The notes under the pieces: model-generated | What the model was told of the DNA's origin: nothing | Seen by the model: the letters and a program-made list of their open reading frames with translations, nothing else | Databases searched by the model: none | In this document: piece after piece, positions 56,103 to 64,000 of the stretch | Position numbering within the stretch: position 1 is the stretch's first letter | How the letters are laid out: every line of letters begins with the position of its first letter | Position numbers and translations under genes: made by a program | DNA from: Arthrobacter globiformis | GTDB taxonomy: Bacteria; Actinomycetota; Actinomycetes; Actinomycetales; Micrococcaceae | Assembly: GCF_030818015.1 (NCBI RefSeq) | Contig: NZ_JAUSZX010000001.1 | Location: forward strand, 3,658,001-3,722,000 | Length of the DNA stretch: 64,000 bases | Reading direction: 5' to 3'

Positions 56103-56515
56103 GTGCCAGAAACCTTCTTCAGCGACGCCGCCAGGAAAGCGGCGGCCGAGATACAGAAATCCCTGGCCTCCCGCGAGACGCCGGCGCCCTTGGCGAAGCT
56201 CTCACAAACATCGCCGACACCCTGCGGACGGGCATCATCCCCGCCGACCTCCGTTCCTCCCTCTACAAGGCGGCTGCGCTGATCCCCGGCGTCACCATGG
56301 TGGACCGCCAGGCCACCGTTGACGGCAAGACCGGTACCGCCATCGGCATAATTGCACCCGACCCCGGAAGCAGAACGGACATCATTATCGATCCGGCCAC
56401 CGGTCTCATGATCGGAGAACGCGACGTCCTGCTCAAAGCCTCACTTGGTTTCCCGGCGGGAACAGCGATTTCGTGGACCTCCGTCAGCACAACGGTGGTC
56501 AACGCGGCGCCCTGA
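56103..56515 (+). pseudogene. Frameshifted remnant of a CU044_5270-family protein
   Basis: The frame ending at 56515 reads LRTGIIPADLRSSLYKAAAL then IPGVTMVDRQATVDGKTGTA and IIIDPATGLMIGE, which is the usual C-terminal domain of CU044_5270-family actinobacterial membrane proteins. It has no start, and the upstream portion (ETFFSDAARKAAAEIQKSLA) continues in another frame, so the gene is frameshifted and N-terminally truncated. A strong hairpin follows. The boundaries are approximate; the 126 bp before it hold nothing clear. Confidence 0.7.
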
Positions 56516-56539
56516 CGGTTCCAGGACGTTCGAAGACGC

Positions 56540-56577
56540 GGGCGCATCTGCCGGGGAACAACCCGGCAGATGCGCCC
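56540..56577. terminator. Strong 16-bp hairpin after the pseudogene
   Basis: GGGCGCATCTGCCGGG at 56540-56555 and its exact complement at 56562-56577, loop GAACAA. No T-run follows on the plus strand, so it may be a Rho-dependent or orphan hairpin. It precedes the mshA promoter. Confidence 0.65.
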
Positions 56578-56700
56578 CACTTCAGCGTCCGGTACATGAG
56601 CCGAACGGCGCCGTTCTGTGGACGGTTGAGGAGTAGTGTTTTATCCGATGCAGTTCCAGCAGTTCAAGCAGTTCAAGCAGTCCGGAGAGGAGGGAGGGCC

Positions 56701-57978
56701 GTGTCTGTGATCAAGCGTGTGGCGTTCCTGTCACTGCACACCTCCCCGATGGAGCAGCCCGGTTCCGGGGACGCCGGCGGTATGAACGTCTACATCCGCG
56801 GCCTTGCCTCCGCCCTGGCCGAAACCGGCGTCGAAGTGGAGATCTTCACCCGCTCCACCGCCGCCGGGCAGCCCGCCGTCGAACACCCCGACCCCGGCGT
56901 CTGCGTCCACAACGTCCTGGCCGGCCCGCCCCGCAAACTCCCCAAGGAAGAACTCCCCGAACTGCTGCACAGCATGGTCGCTGAAATCGAGCGCGTCCGG
57001 GGCCAACAGCCCCACGGCCGCTACGACCTCATCCACTCCCACTACTGGGTCTCCGGCGTCGCCGGCCTCGAACTTTCCCGACTGTGGAACGTCCCCCTGG
57101 TGCACACCATGCACACCATGGCCAAAGTCAAGAATCTCCTCCTGCACTCCGGCGAACAACCCGAACCCCGACGCCGCGAAGACGGCGAACATCACATCGT
57201 CGACGGCGCCACCCGCCTGATCGCCAACACCACCGCCGAAGCCGCCGAACTCGTCTCCCACTACGGCGCCGACTTCGACCACATCGACGTCGCACCCCCC
57301 GGCGTGAACCTTTCGGTCTTCACCCCGGCATTCCGCACCCAATCCCGGACCGCCCACGGCATCGCCCCCGGCACTTTCCACCTGCTCTTCGCCGGCCGGA
57401 TCCAACGCCTCAAAGGCCCGCAGATCCTGCTCAAGGCCGCCGCCCTGCTGCGCCGGCGCCGCCCCGACATCGAGCTCAAGCTCACCATCCTCGGCGCGCT
57501 CAGCGGCGCCAAGGACTTCAACCTCAAAACCCTCGTCAGTGCCGCCGGACTGGACGACGTCGTCACCCACCACCCGCCCGTCAGCGCACCCGAACTTGCC
57601 GGCTGGTTCCGGGCCGCCGACGTCGTCGTCATGCCCTCCTACAGCGAATCCTTCGGACTGGTGGCCCTCGAGGCCCAGGCCTGCGGCACCCCCGTCCTCG
57701 CCACCCGGGTCGGCGGACTCACCCGCGCAGTCAGCCACGGCCGCACCGGCCTGCTCGTGGACGGTCACCATGCCGCCGACTGGGCCGATGCCCTCGAAGC
57801 CCTCCATGACGACCCCACCACCCGCCACAACATGGGCACCGCCGCCGCCATCCACGCAGCAAACTCCGGCTGGCAACGCACCGCCGCCATCACCCTCGAC
57901 AGCTACCACGCGGCCGTCGACGAATATGCCTCCAGCCACCCCATGGCCACCGTTTACGGGTCTCGGCTCACCGGCTAA
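56701..57978 (+). CDS. mshA: D-inositol-3-phosphate glycosyltransferase
   Basis: First step of mycothiol synthesis: UDP-GlcNAc plus 1D-myo-inositol 3-phosphate. 425 aa GT4 enzyme. N-terminal HTSPMEQPGSGDAGGMNVYI is diagnostic of MshA; DLIHSHYWVSGVAGLEL, LFAGRIQRLKGPQILLKAAA and PSYSESFGLVALEAQACGTP (EX7E) follow. GTG 56701 with GGAGGGAGGGCC directly before it; the in-frame run back to 56473 includes the pseudogene and was rejected. Just upstream a 9-bp repeat CAGTTCAAG occurs twice. Confidence 0.96.
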   Translation: MSVIKRVAFLSLHTSPMEQPGSGDAGGMNVYIRGLASALAETGVEVEIFTRSTAAGQPAVEHPDPGVCVHNVLAGPPRKLPKEELPELLHSMVAEIERVRGQQPHGRYDLIHSHYWVSGVAGLELSRLWNVPLVHTMHTMAKVKNLLLHSGEQPEPRRREDGEHHIVDGATRLIANTTAEAAELVSHYGADFDHIDVAPPGVNLSVFTPAFRTQSRTAHGIAPGTFHLLFAGRIQRLKGPQILLKAAALLRRRRPDIELKLTILGALSGAKDFNLKTLVSAAGLDDVVTHHPPVSAPELAGWFRAADVVVMPSYSESFGLVALEAQACGTPVLATRVGGLTRAVSHGRTGLLVDGHHAADWADALEALHDDPTTRHNMGTAAAIHAANSGWQRTAAITLDSYHAAVDEYASSHPMATVYGSRLTG

Positions 57979-57999
57979 ACCCTTCCGGAAAGGACAACG

Positions 58000-59712
58000 A
58001 TGTCTGACAGCACTCCCCTGAGCGGTACCGGCCAGAGCAGCACTCCCCTGAGCGACCTGGACATTGCCCGCAGGGCAGTGCTGCGGCCGATCGAGGAAAT
58101 CGCCGCATCCGCGGGCATCGATGCCGGGGCAGTGGAGCTCTATGGCCGCTACAAGGCCAAGATTGACCCCGCGAAGCTGTCAGCCCCTGCGCCGGCCGGA
58201 AAAGTGGTTCTGGTTTCGGCGATGTCGCCCACGCCCGCCGGAGAAGGAAAATCAACCACCACGGTGGGACTGGCGGATTCGCTGGCGCGGGCGGGCCACA
58301 AGGTGATGGTCGCGCTGCGGGAGCCCTCGCTGGGCCCCATCCTCGGCATGAAGGGCGGGGCCACGGGCGGCGGGCTGTCCCAGGTTCTGCCGATGGACGA
58401 GATCAACCTGCATTTCACCGGCGACTTCCATGCCGTCACGTCGGCCAACAATGCCCTCATGGCCCTCGTGGACAACCACATCTACCAGGGCAACGAACTG
58501 AACATCGACCCGCGCCGCATGACGTTCAAGCGGGTCCTGGACATGAACGACCGTTCCCTTCGCGAGGTGGTCATTGGACTCGGCGGCCCCACCCAGGGGG
58601 TCCCGCGCCAGGACGGCTTCGACATCACGGTCGCATCCGAAATCATGGCGGTGTTCTGCCTTGCCACCGACGTCGCCGACCTGCGGGACAGGCTGGGCAG
58701 GATCACTTTCGGCTACACCTACGACCGGGCGCCGGTTACCGTTGCTGGCCTCGGCGTGCAGGGCGCGCTGACGCTGCTGCTGAAGGACGCAATCAAGCCG
58801 AACCTCGTCCAGACCATCGCCGGTACCCCGGCACTGGTCCATGGCGGCCCGTTCGCGAACATTGCCCACGGGTGCAACTCGCTGATCGCCACGCAGACCG
58901 CCCGGCGGCTGGCCGACATCGTGGTGACGGAGGCGGGATTCGGGGCCGACCTCGGCGCGGAAAAGTTCATGGACATCAAGGCGCGGATCGCTGACGTGGC
59001 GCCGTCCGCCGTCGTGGTGGTGGCCACCGTTCGCGCACTCAAAATGCAAGGCGGCGTTCCGAAGGACCGGCTGAACGAGCCGAACGTGGAGGCTGTGGCG
59101 GCGGGTGTGGTGAACCTGCGCCGCCATGTCCGGAATGTGGAGCGGTTCGGCGTAACACCGGTGGTGGCGATCAACAAGTTCCCTGGCGATACCCAGGAGG
59201 AGCTCGACTGGCTGCTCGGCTGGTGCGCCGGCGAGGGCATCCAGGCATCCGTGGCGGACATCTGGGGACGGGGCGGGGGCGGCGACGGCGGCGATGAGCT
59301 GGCTGCCAAGGTCGCCGCCGTGGTGAACGGGCCGTCGTCGTTCCGGCACCTCTACCCGCTGGACATGTCCGTGGAGGACAAGATCCGCACCATCGTCCAG
59401 GAAATCTATGGCGCGGACGGGGTGGACTTTTCGGTGCCTGCACTGCGCCGGCTGGCGGACATTGAGAAGAACGGTTGGTCCGGGCTGCCCGTCTGCATGG
59501 CGAAAACCCAGTACTCGTTCACGGACGACGCGTCGCGGCTGGGGGCGCCCAAGGGCTTCACCATCCATGTGCGCGACCTCATCCCCAAGACCGGCGCTGG
59601 CTTCATCGTGGCCCTGACCGGAGCGGTGATGACCATGCCCGGCCTTCCGGCCGTTCCTGCGGCAATGCGGATGGACGTGGACGACGACGGCAACCCGGTC
59701 GGCCTCTCCTAG
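58000..59712 (+). CDS. fhs: Formate-tetrahydrofolate ligase
   Basis: 570 aa; makes 10-formyl-THF from formate, THF and ATP. P-loop [67 protein letters not shown]-type [20 protein letters not shown] and [15 protein letters not shown] 58000 has GGAAAGG eight bases before it and follows mshA by 21 bp. Cotranscription with mshA is likely. The first ~20 residues contain a duplicated [18 protein letters not shown] pair. Confidence 0.97.
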   Translation: MSDSTPLSGTGQSSTPLSDLDIARRAVLRPIEEIAASAGIDAGAVELYGRYKAKIDPAKLSAPAPAGKVVLVSAMSPTPAGEGKSTTTVGLADSLARAGHKVMVALREPSLGPILGMKGGATGGGLSQVLPMDEINLHFTGDFHAVTSANNALMALVDNHIYQGNELNIDPRRMTFKRVLDMNDRSLREVVIGLGGPTQGVPRQDGFDITVASEIMAVFCLATDVADLRDRLGRITFGYTYDRAPVTVAGLGVQGALTLLLKDAIKPNLVQTIAGTPALVHGGPFANIAHGCNSLIATQTARRLADIVVTEAGFGADLGAEKFMDIKARIADVAPSAVVVVATVRALKMQGGVPKDRLNEPNVEAVAAGVVNLRRHVRNVERFGVTPVVAINKFPGDTQEELDWLLGWCAGEGIQASVADIWGRGGGGDGGDELAAKVAAVVNGPSSFRHLYPLDMSVEDKIRTIVQEIYGADGVDFSVPALRRLADIEKNGWSGLPVCMAKTQYSFTDDASRLGAPKGFTIHVRDLIPKTGAGFIVALTGAVMTMPGLPAVPAAMRMDVDDDGNPVGLS

Positions 59713-59714
59713 AT

Positions 59715-59883
59715 CCCTCCTCACCTCCCATCGCTTCAACCCAAACCCCTCCTCACCTCCCGCCGCTTCCACCCAGACCCCTCCTCACCTCCCGCCGCTT
59801 CCACCCAAACCCCTCCTCACCTCCCGCCGCTTCAACCCCAACCCTTCCTCACCTCCCGCCGCTTCCACCCAAACCCCTCCTCA
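59715..59883. repeat. 32-bp tandem repeat, five units plus partial (array A)
   Basis: Units start at 59715, 59747, 59779, 59811 and 59843, each 32 bp and each opening CC(C/T)TCCTCACCTCCC; a partial unit ends at 59883. The last one contains the stop codon of the DUF559 gene. It fills the convergent gap between fhs and that gene. Read on the minus strand each unit starts GAGGAGGGG and ends GGAGGT. Confidence 0.95.
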
Positions 59884-60840
59884 GACGGCATCGGCAAATC
59901 CGGACGCTTGAGGATGGTCCACCTGGCTCGTTCGCATCGCACGCTTGATCAGGCGGATGGCCCGCTCGAAGTGGTCAGCCAGGTCCTCCTTGCCGAACAC
60001 AACAACGGTCCACCCAGCAGCCTCGAATGCTTTGTCACGCCGCCTGTCGCTGAAGATTTGGGGCTCGAGAAGGTGATGCCCGCCGTCGTACTGTATGGCC
60101 AGCCGCCGACGCCTGTAGCCGAGATCGGCAGTCGGCCCGACGGCCTTGTCCTCTCGCAGTGGCACCTGCAGTTGAGGCTCCGGAAGGCCTGCGTCCTCCA
60201 TCGCGAGGCGGAGTAGCGACTCGGGCGCAGAATCCGCTCCGACGCGCATCCGTTCGAGCGCGGCGCGCGCCCGAACCACACCCTGAAGATTCGGATGGCG
60301 GGCGACCAGGGAACGCAGTCCATCAAGCGTGTCGAACGGCTCGGTGCGGTCTTCGAATTCCGCTCTGGGAACGCGGATCAGTTCATCGCCCATGCAGACC
60401 AGTTCGCTCTCCGACAGCCGTCTTGCCATATCGAGCCAGGTCCGGGACCTGCTGCTTATTCGAATCCCGTCGACGAATTCGATCTCGTCCTCGGATGCCA
60501 ACACCGAGTGCCCGATCACGCCTCTCCGCCGCACCTCCGGCAGGGAATGGGGTTTGCTCAAATGGAACTCAGTCGAATCTGCCAGCCATGACGGCAGGAT
60601 CTGGTTTCGAATCCGTGCCGCCGTGACATGGGAAATCCAGGCACCGGGCGTTGCCGCAGACAGTGCCCGTGCCGCGGCCTCGAGCTCGAAACTCCAGCCA
60701 GTCGGGCGGTACAGTTCACGACTTACATGCGCGACGTCGGCCCGTCGCAGTCTGTTGGGTGGAACTCCGGACGCTTTCGCGGATCCCAGCGTGAAGGGGG
60801 CAGATACCAGACTGACAGGAAGATCGGTACGTCGTTGCAT
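59881..60840 (-). CDS. DUF559-domain protein (AbiEi-antitoxin-like N-terminus, endonuclease-fold C-terminus)
   Basis: 319 aa. N-terminal winged-helix-like region (LRRADVAHVSRELYRPTGW), middle containing RGVIGHSVLASEDEIEFVDG and SSRSRTWLDMARRLSESELV, and C-terminal Vsr/DUF559 fold (GPTADLGYRRRRLAIQYDGG, then RDKAFEAAGWTVVVFGKEDL). This layout is common for proteins related to AbiEi-type antitoxins; a toxin partner is not adjacent. ATG at 60840 chosen; the open frame upstream runs into repeat array B. The stop lies inside repeat array A. Confidence 0.78.
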   Translation of the reverse strand: MQRRTDLPVSLVSAPFTLGSAKASGVPPNRLRRADVAHVSRELYRPTGWSFELEAAARALSAATPGAWISHVTAARIRNQILPSWLADSTEFHLSKPHSLPEVRRRGVIGHSVLASEDEIEFVDGIRISSRSRTWLDMARRLSESELVCMGDELIRVPRAEFEDRTEPFDTLDGLRSLVARHPNLQGVVRARAALERMRVGADSAPESLLRLAMEDAGLPEPQLQVPLREDKAVGPTADLGYRRRRLAIQYDGGHHLLEPQIFSDRRRDKAFEAAGWTVVVFGKEDLADHFERAIRLIKRAMRTSQVDHPQASGFADAV

Positions 60841-60890
60841 ATGGCATTGTTGCTCGAAACTGACCCGGCTGGCAGAAGTTATCCACAGGT

Positions 60891-60971
60891 GGTGAAGCGT
60901 TCGGGTTCGGGCGACGAAACCTGACGAAGCGTTCGGGTTCAGACGGCGAAAGGTGAGGGAGGGTTTGGCGG
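60891..60971. repeat. 32-bp repeat, two units plus partial (array B)
   Basis: Units at 60891-60922 and 60923-60954, both with GAAGCGTTCGGGTTC, then a partial (GAGGGAGGGTTTGGCGG). It lies between the DUF559 start and the DUF2306 stop. Confidence 0.9.
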
Positions 60972-60979
60972 TGCGGGTT

Positions 60980-61516
60980 TTACTGCGGGCCTGCCACGGC
61001 CCCTGCTGAAGATGCAGCGGCCGCGGGCTGGTCGACCCGGCGCCCCGCGTGCTGGATTCGCCGGCCCTCACCGCGCCGCAGGGATATGAAGACGACGGCC
61101 ACGCTGAGCGCCACCAGAGCGGCAATGTACAGGGCCGTCGGCAGATCCTCGGCCAGCAGGCGGGGAATCGCACGGCCCGGCACCGAGACGGCGAAGCCGA
61201 ACGCCACAGCGATGCCGATATAGCTCCCGATCATGTTCCCCCGGTGCGCGGGGATGTTCCGGCGCACCGCGCTGATGAGCCCGAGCGTGACGGTCACGAT
61301 CGTGAACGCCGAGAGCCCGTGAAGCCAGCTGAAATGTCCGTCACTGACGATCCAGAAGCTGCTGAAACAGACGTAGTACATGGCCGCGACCCACAGGTGT
61401 CCCATGGTGCGGTGGATGCGGTCACGGCTGCGCCGAAGGATCTGGACCGGTCCGATGGCAATGACAAAGAGGGCGGCAATGACGTGGCTGGCAAGCAGTA
61501 CATTCCAAGGCTCCAT
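60980..61516 (-). CDS. DUF2306 membrane protein
   Basis: 178 aa, four predicted helices: HVIAALFVIAIGPVQILRRS, LWVAAMYYVCFSSFWIV, FTIVTVTLGLISAV, SYIGIAVAFGFAVSV. HRTMGHLWVAAMYY is the DUF2306 hallmark. The Ala-rich C-terminus is cytoplasmic and the role is unknown. Divergent from a MerR regulator that probably controls it. Confidence 0.87.
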   Translation of the reverse strand: MEPWNVLLASHVIAALFVIAIGPVQILRRSRDRIHRTMGHLWVAAMYYVCFSSFWIVSDGHFSWLHGLSAFTIVTVTLGLISAVRRNIPAHRGNMIGSYIGIAVAFGFAVSVPGRAIPRLLAEDLPTALYIAALVALSVAVVFISLRRGEGRRIQHAGRRVDQPAAAASSAGAVAGPQ

Positions 61517-61523
61517 GCACCTA

Positions 61524-61581
61524 GGATAGGAGCACTATCCAGCCGTGTACATCAGGATAGCCAGCCCGGCAGCAGCTATCC
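61524..61581. promoter_or_regulatory. GGATAG/CTATCC dyads between DUF2306 and merR
   Basis: GGATAG at 61524-61529 faces CTATCC at 61535-61540 (5-base spacer). GGATAGC at 61555-61561 faces GCTATCC at 61575-61581 (13-base spacer). These four copies in 58 bp sit in the 99-bp divergent promoter and are the likely MerR binding sites. Confidence 0.65.
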
Positions 61582-61615
61582 AAAGGGCTACCATCCGCCG
61601 AGGAACGGAGCGGGC

Positions 61616-62239
61616 ATGCAGCTGAAGGAACTCAGCGAGCGGACGGGAGTCTCCCCCGCCAGCATCAAGTTCTACCTCCGCGAAGGGCTGCTGCCCGCGG
61701 GCCGTTCTATTCACGCCACCCGGGCGGAGTATTCAGAACATCACGTGAGCCGGCTGGAACTGATCCAGGCCCTGCGGCGTGTGGTCGGACTGAATATCGC
61801 CCAGATCGGCACCCTGCTCAGAATGGCCGACGGCGGCGCACCCCGCCTTGAGCTTTTGGCCGCGATCCAGCGCACGGTGCTGGGCCTCGACGAGGTGAGC
61901 ACGGAGCACGGCGACCTGCGCACACCGGCGGGTGACGCCGTCGTGCGTTTCCGGAACTGGCCGGACGTCCCGAGCGACGCCAGGAACGCCCTCAATGCCC
62001 AACTGGTCCTGATGGAAAGCCTCGGCGTGCCTGTCACAGCGGAGCTGCTCGACGCCTACAGTCAGGCGGTGGATGCCATTGCCGCAGTGAATATTTCGGC
62101 CACAACCGCGCCGGAAGACGTCAACGATCTGATCATGACGGCGGCCGTCGGGATGCATCTGCACGGCCAGCTGGTCCTGAAGCTGCTCGCCCTCGCGCAG
62201 GCGAGCCATGCGATTCGGCGCTATGAAGAGCACGCTTAA
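61616..62239 (+). CDS. MerR-family transcriptional regulator
   Basis: 207 aa. N-terminal winged HTH MQLKELSERTGVSPASIKFY and LREGLLPAGR, then VSRLELIQALRRVVGLNIAQ as the coiled dimer region. The long C-terminal domain is unrelated to metal-binding MerR types. ATG at 61616 begins the family motif; GGAACGGAGCGGGC lies upstream. Divergent from the DUF2306 gene; a hairpin and array C follow. Confidence 0.9.
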   Translation: MQLKELSERTGVSPASIKFYLREGLLPAGRSIHATRAEYSEHHVSRLELIQALRRVVGLNIAQIGTLLRMADGGAPRLELLAAIQRTVLGLDEVSTEHGDLRTPAGDAVVRFRNWPDVPSDARNALNAQLVLMESLGVPVTAELLDAYSQAVDAIAAVNISATTAPEDVNDLIMTAAVGMHLHGQLVLKLLALAQASHAIRRYEEHA

Positions 62240-62242
62240 ACA

Positions 62243-62278
62243 GCGATGCTCCCCCACCAGAAGGTGAGGAAGCATCGC
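62243..62278 (+). terminator. Imperfect hairpin after merR, overlapping array C
   Basis: GCGATGCTCCCCCACC at 62243-62258 pairs with GGTGAGGAAGCATCGC at 62263-62278 at 14 of 16 positions, loop AGAA. The right arm includes the start of the first repeat unit. Confidence 0.55.
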
Positions 62279-62345
62279 GTTAAAACCCGCAAGACGTGAG
62301 GAAGCATCGCCTCAAAACCTGCAAGAGGTGAGGAAGCGTCCGGGG
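62266..62345. repeat. 32-bp repeat, two units plus partial (array C)
   Basis: Units 62266-62297 and 62298-62329 both start GAGGAAGCATCGC and end GT; a partial (GAGGAAGCGTCC) runs to the ino1 stop at 62346. Same period and similar ends as arrays A and B. Confidence 0.92.
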
Positions 62346-63431
62346 TTAGCGGTCGAGGTCGCCGCGGATGAAGGCCTCAACCTTTTCGCGGGCGAGGTCG
62401 TCGTTGAACTGCTCCGGTGGGGACTTCATGAAGTAGCTGGAAGCGGAGAGCAGCGGGCCACCGATGCCGCGGTCCAGGCCGATCTTGGCTGCGCGGATGG
62501 CATCGATGATCACGCCTGCCGAGTTGGGTGAGTCCCAGACCTCCAGCTTGTACTCGAGCGACACCGGGGCGTCGCCGAAGTTGCGGCCTTCGAGACGGAC
62601 AAAAGCCCACTTGCGGTCATCCAGCCACTGCACGTAGTCGGACGGGCCGATGTGGACGTCCTTCGCGGCCAGCTCGGCCTCGACGTTGGACGTCACGGCC
62701 TGGGTCTTGGAGATCTTCTTCGACTCGAGGCGGTCGCGCTCCAGCATGTTCTTGAAGTCCATGTTGCCGCCGACGTTCAGCTGGTAGGTGCGGTCCAGCG
62801 TGACGCCGCGGTCTTCGAACAGCTTCGCCATGACGCGGTGCGTGATGGTGGCACCGATCTGGCTCTTGATGTCGTCGCCCACGATCGGCACGCCGGCGGC
62901 GGTGAATTTGTCCGCCCACTCCTTCGTGCCGGCAATGAACACCGGCAGCGCGTTCACGAACGCCACACCTGCGTCGATCGCGGCCTGGGCGTAGAACTCG
63001 GCGGCTTCCTGCGACCCAACGGGCAGGTAGCAGACCATGACGTCAACCTTGGCGTCCTTGAGGGCCTGGACAACGTCGACCGGCTCTGCAGGGGACTGCT
63101 CGATGGTCTCAAGGTAGTACTTGCCGAGGCCGTCCAGGGTGTGGCCGCGCTGGACCGTAACACCGGTGGGCGGGACGTCGGCGATCTTGATGGTGTTGTT
63201 TTCGCTGGCCAGGATCGCATCGGCCAGGTCGACGCCGACCTTCTTGCCGTCCACGTCGAACGCGGCAACGAACTGGACGTCGTTGACGTGGTAGTTGCCG
63301 AACTCAACGTGCATCAGACCCGGAATCGTGGCCTGGGGGTCGGCATCCCGGTAGTAATGGACACCCTGAACCAGCGAAGCGGCACAGTTGCCCACGCCGA
63401 CGATAGCTACACGAATCGGATTTGAAGACAC
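62346..63431 (-). CDS. ino1: Inositol-3-phosphate synthase
   Basis: Converts glucose-6-phosphate to 1D-myo-inositol 3-phosphate, feeding MshA and phosphatidylinositol. 361 aa. NAD fold [79 protein letters not shown] and [19 protein letters not shown]. Normal length for the actinobacterial type. GTG/ATG start at 63431, AAGGAG five bases upstream. The 178-bp upstream region is the promoter gap to the aldo/keto reductase; no motif I can name. Confidence 0.97.
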   Translation of the reverse strand: MSSNPIRVAIVGVGNCAASLVQGVHYYRDADPQATIPGLMHVEFGNYHVNDVQFVAAFDVDGKKVGVDLADAILASENNTIKIADVPPTGVTVQRGHTLDGLGKYYLETIEQSPAEPVDVVQALKDAKVDVMVCYLPVGSQEAAEFYAQAAIDAGVAFVNALPVFIAGTKEWADKFTAAGVPIVGDDIKSQIGATITHRVMAKLFEDRGVTLDRTYQLNVGGNMDFKNMLERDRLESKKISKTQAVTSNVEAELAAKDVHIGPSDYVQWLDDRKWAFVRLEGRNFGDAPVSLEYKLEVWDSPNSAGVIIDAIRAAKIGLDRGIGGPLLSASSYFMKSPPEQFNDDLAREKVEAFIRGDLDR

Positions 63432-63609
63432 GGAACTCCTTTGAGAACAAACTTCATGTGCCCTGCGCGTCAGTACCTTGCTGTACGACGGCGTCTGACG
63501 GGCACCGCGCCACGCGGCGCACTTACCAGTCTAACCAAACGCCGCCGGGGCCGGCTTTGTTCCCGCCGTCCCCGGCCGCTTGATTACGTCTCATTTTTGG
63601 AGCGGGGGT

Positions 63610-64000
63610 TCAGACCCGCTGCGCCCAGAGGTTGATGTCGGATTCGACGGCGAACTCGTCGATCGCCGTCAGTTCCTCGCCGCTGAACTCAAGGTTGTTG
63701 ATGGCGGCCAGGGTGTCCTCGAGCTGCCTGACGCTGGACGCCCCGACGAGCGCCGAGGTCACCGGGGAGCCCTTGGGCTGGTCGCGCAGGATCCAGGCGA
63801 TGGCCATCTGCGCCAGCGACTGTCCGCGGCCGGCGGCGATCGCGTTCAGCCCCCGGACCCTGTCCAGTTTGTCCTCGGTCAGGGCCGATTCGGACAGGAA
63901 CCTCGCCTTGGCGGCCCGGGAGTCGGCCGGGACGCCGTTGAGGTAGCGGTCCGTCAGCATGCCCTGGGCCAGCGGGGAGAACGCGATAGAGCCGGCGCCC
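63610..64000 (-). CDS. Aldo/keto reductase, partial (YghZ/Kv-beta-like)
   Basis: C-terminal part of an aldo/keto reductase; the N-terminus lies beyond the right edge. Visible: FSPLAQGMLTDRYLNGVP, LAQMAIAWILRDQPKGSPV, TSALVGASSVRQLEDTLAAI and an end FAVESDINLWAQRV typical of L-glyceraldehyde-3-phosphate/YghZ-type reductases. Confidence 0.9.
   Translation of the reverse strand, partial: GAGSIAFSPLAQGMLTDRYLNGVPADSRAAKARFLSESALTEDKLDRVRGLNAIAAGRGQSLAQMAIAWILRDQPKGSPVTSALVGASSVRQLEDTLAAINNLEFSGEELTAIDEFAVESDINLWAQRV

Noticed and set aside
56473-56700. N-terminal extension of mshA
   Set aside because: It contains pseudogene and hairpin sequence, and GTG 56701 has an excellent Shine-Dalgarno and begins at the family start.
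59713-62345. CRISPR array
   Set aside because: The 32-bp units are contiguous with no alternate spacer pattern and no Cas gene is nearby.

Overview
The window is a chromosomal segment of a high-GC actinobacterium, most likely Arthrobacter/Pseudarthrobacter or a close Micrococcaceae relative. This is inferred from the dense G/C-ending codons, GTG starts, a mycothiol gene (mshA), an inositol-phosphate synthase (ino1), a groES-groEL pair under CIRCE elements, guaB3 next to guaA/guaB, and the actinobacterial order galU / rimJ-like / sepX (glpR) facing a 5-FTHF cyclo-ligase and an FmdB-type zinc ribbon gene. No prophage, transposase, CRISPR array or rRNA was seen. One tRNA, tRNA-Ala(CGC), is present.

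Layout. 1-5.8 kb: end of a quaternary-amine ABC transporter (partial permease plus ATPase), rsgA, a Nudix hydrolase, a BadF-type sugar kinase and a nitronate monooxygenase. 5.8-12 kb: regulator/transporter modules, namely LysR with a divergent MFS, an Lrp/AsnC gene, an ArsR-type regulator with an MFS and a striking 14-bp-spaced operator array, and a second AsnC gene. 12-15 kb: a DUF1761 membrane protein, a CorA-type Mg transporter, a stand-alone ZapE C-terminal-like protein, a lipoprotein, an HPt-like protein without the phospho-His, and tRNA-Ala. 15-21 kb: an NmrA-like SDR and the sepX-rimJ-galU group, with no glp/moeA between galU and rimJ; opposite it lie 5-FTHF cyclo-ligase, a CIRCE-preceded FmdB gene and a SAF/CpaB-like protein. 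21-25 kb: a very large SF1-helicase-like protein with altered Walker motifs and an 18-bp-repeat companion ORF.

25-43 kb: guanine-nucleotide genes (guaA, guaB3, guaB) interspersed with DUF3817/SURF1, an EIIA-glpD pair, a three-gene cassette led by a WXG100-type secreted protein (the best candidate for an undescribed system), an ABC exporter, an acyltransferase-SGNH protein and groESL. 43-54 kb: a THUMP-like methyltransferase, a shikimate-dehydrogenase-like protein, a GH3 lipoprotein, a carboxylate-amine ligase, and the alr-tsaE-tsaB-rimI/tsaD operon, in which RimI and TsaD are fused in frame through a repeat-encoded linker. 54-64 kb: a divergent PfkB kinase/GH4 pair, a pseudogene, mshA, fhs, a DUF559 protein, a DUF2306/MerR divergent pair, ino1 and a partial aldo/keto reductase. 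Three intergenic gaps between fhs and ino1 each carry tandem repeats with the same 32-bp period.

How the genes connect: ino1 makes the inositol phosphate that MshA glycosylates in mycothiol synthesis. guaB and guaA carry out IMP to XMP to GMP. The TsaB/TsaD/TsaE set makes t6A37 on tRNA. HrcA-type control (three CIRCE sites) links groES-groEL with the distant FmdB-family gene. Starts were set mainly from Shine-Dalgarno spacing, stop/start overlaps and recognisable family N-termini.
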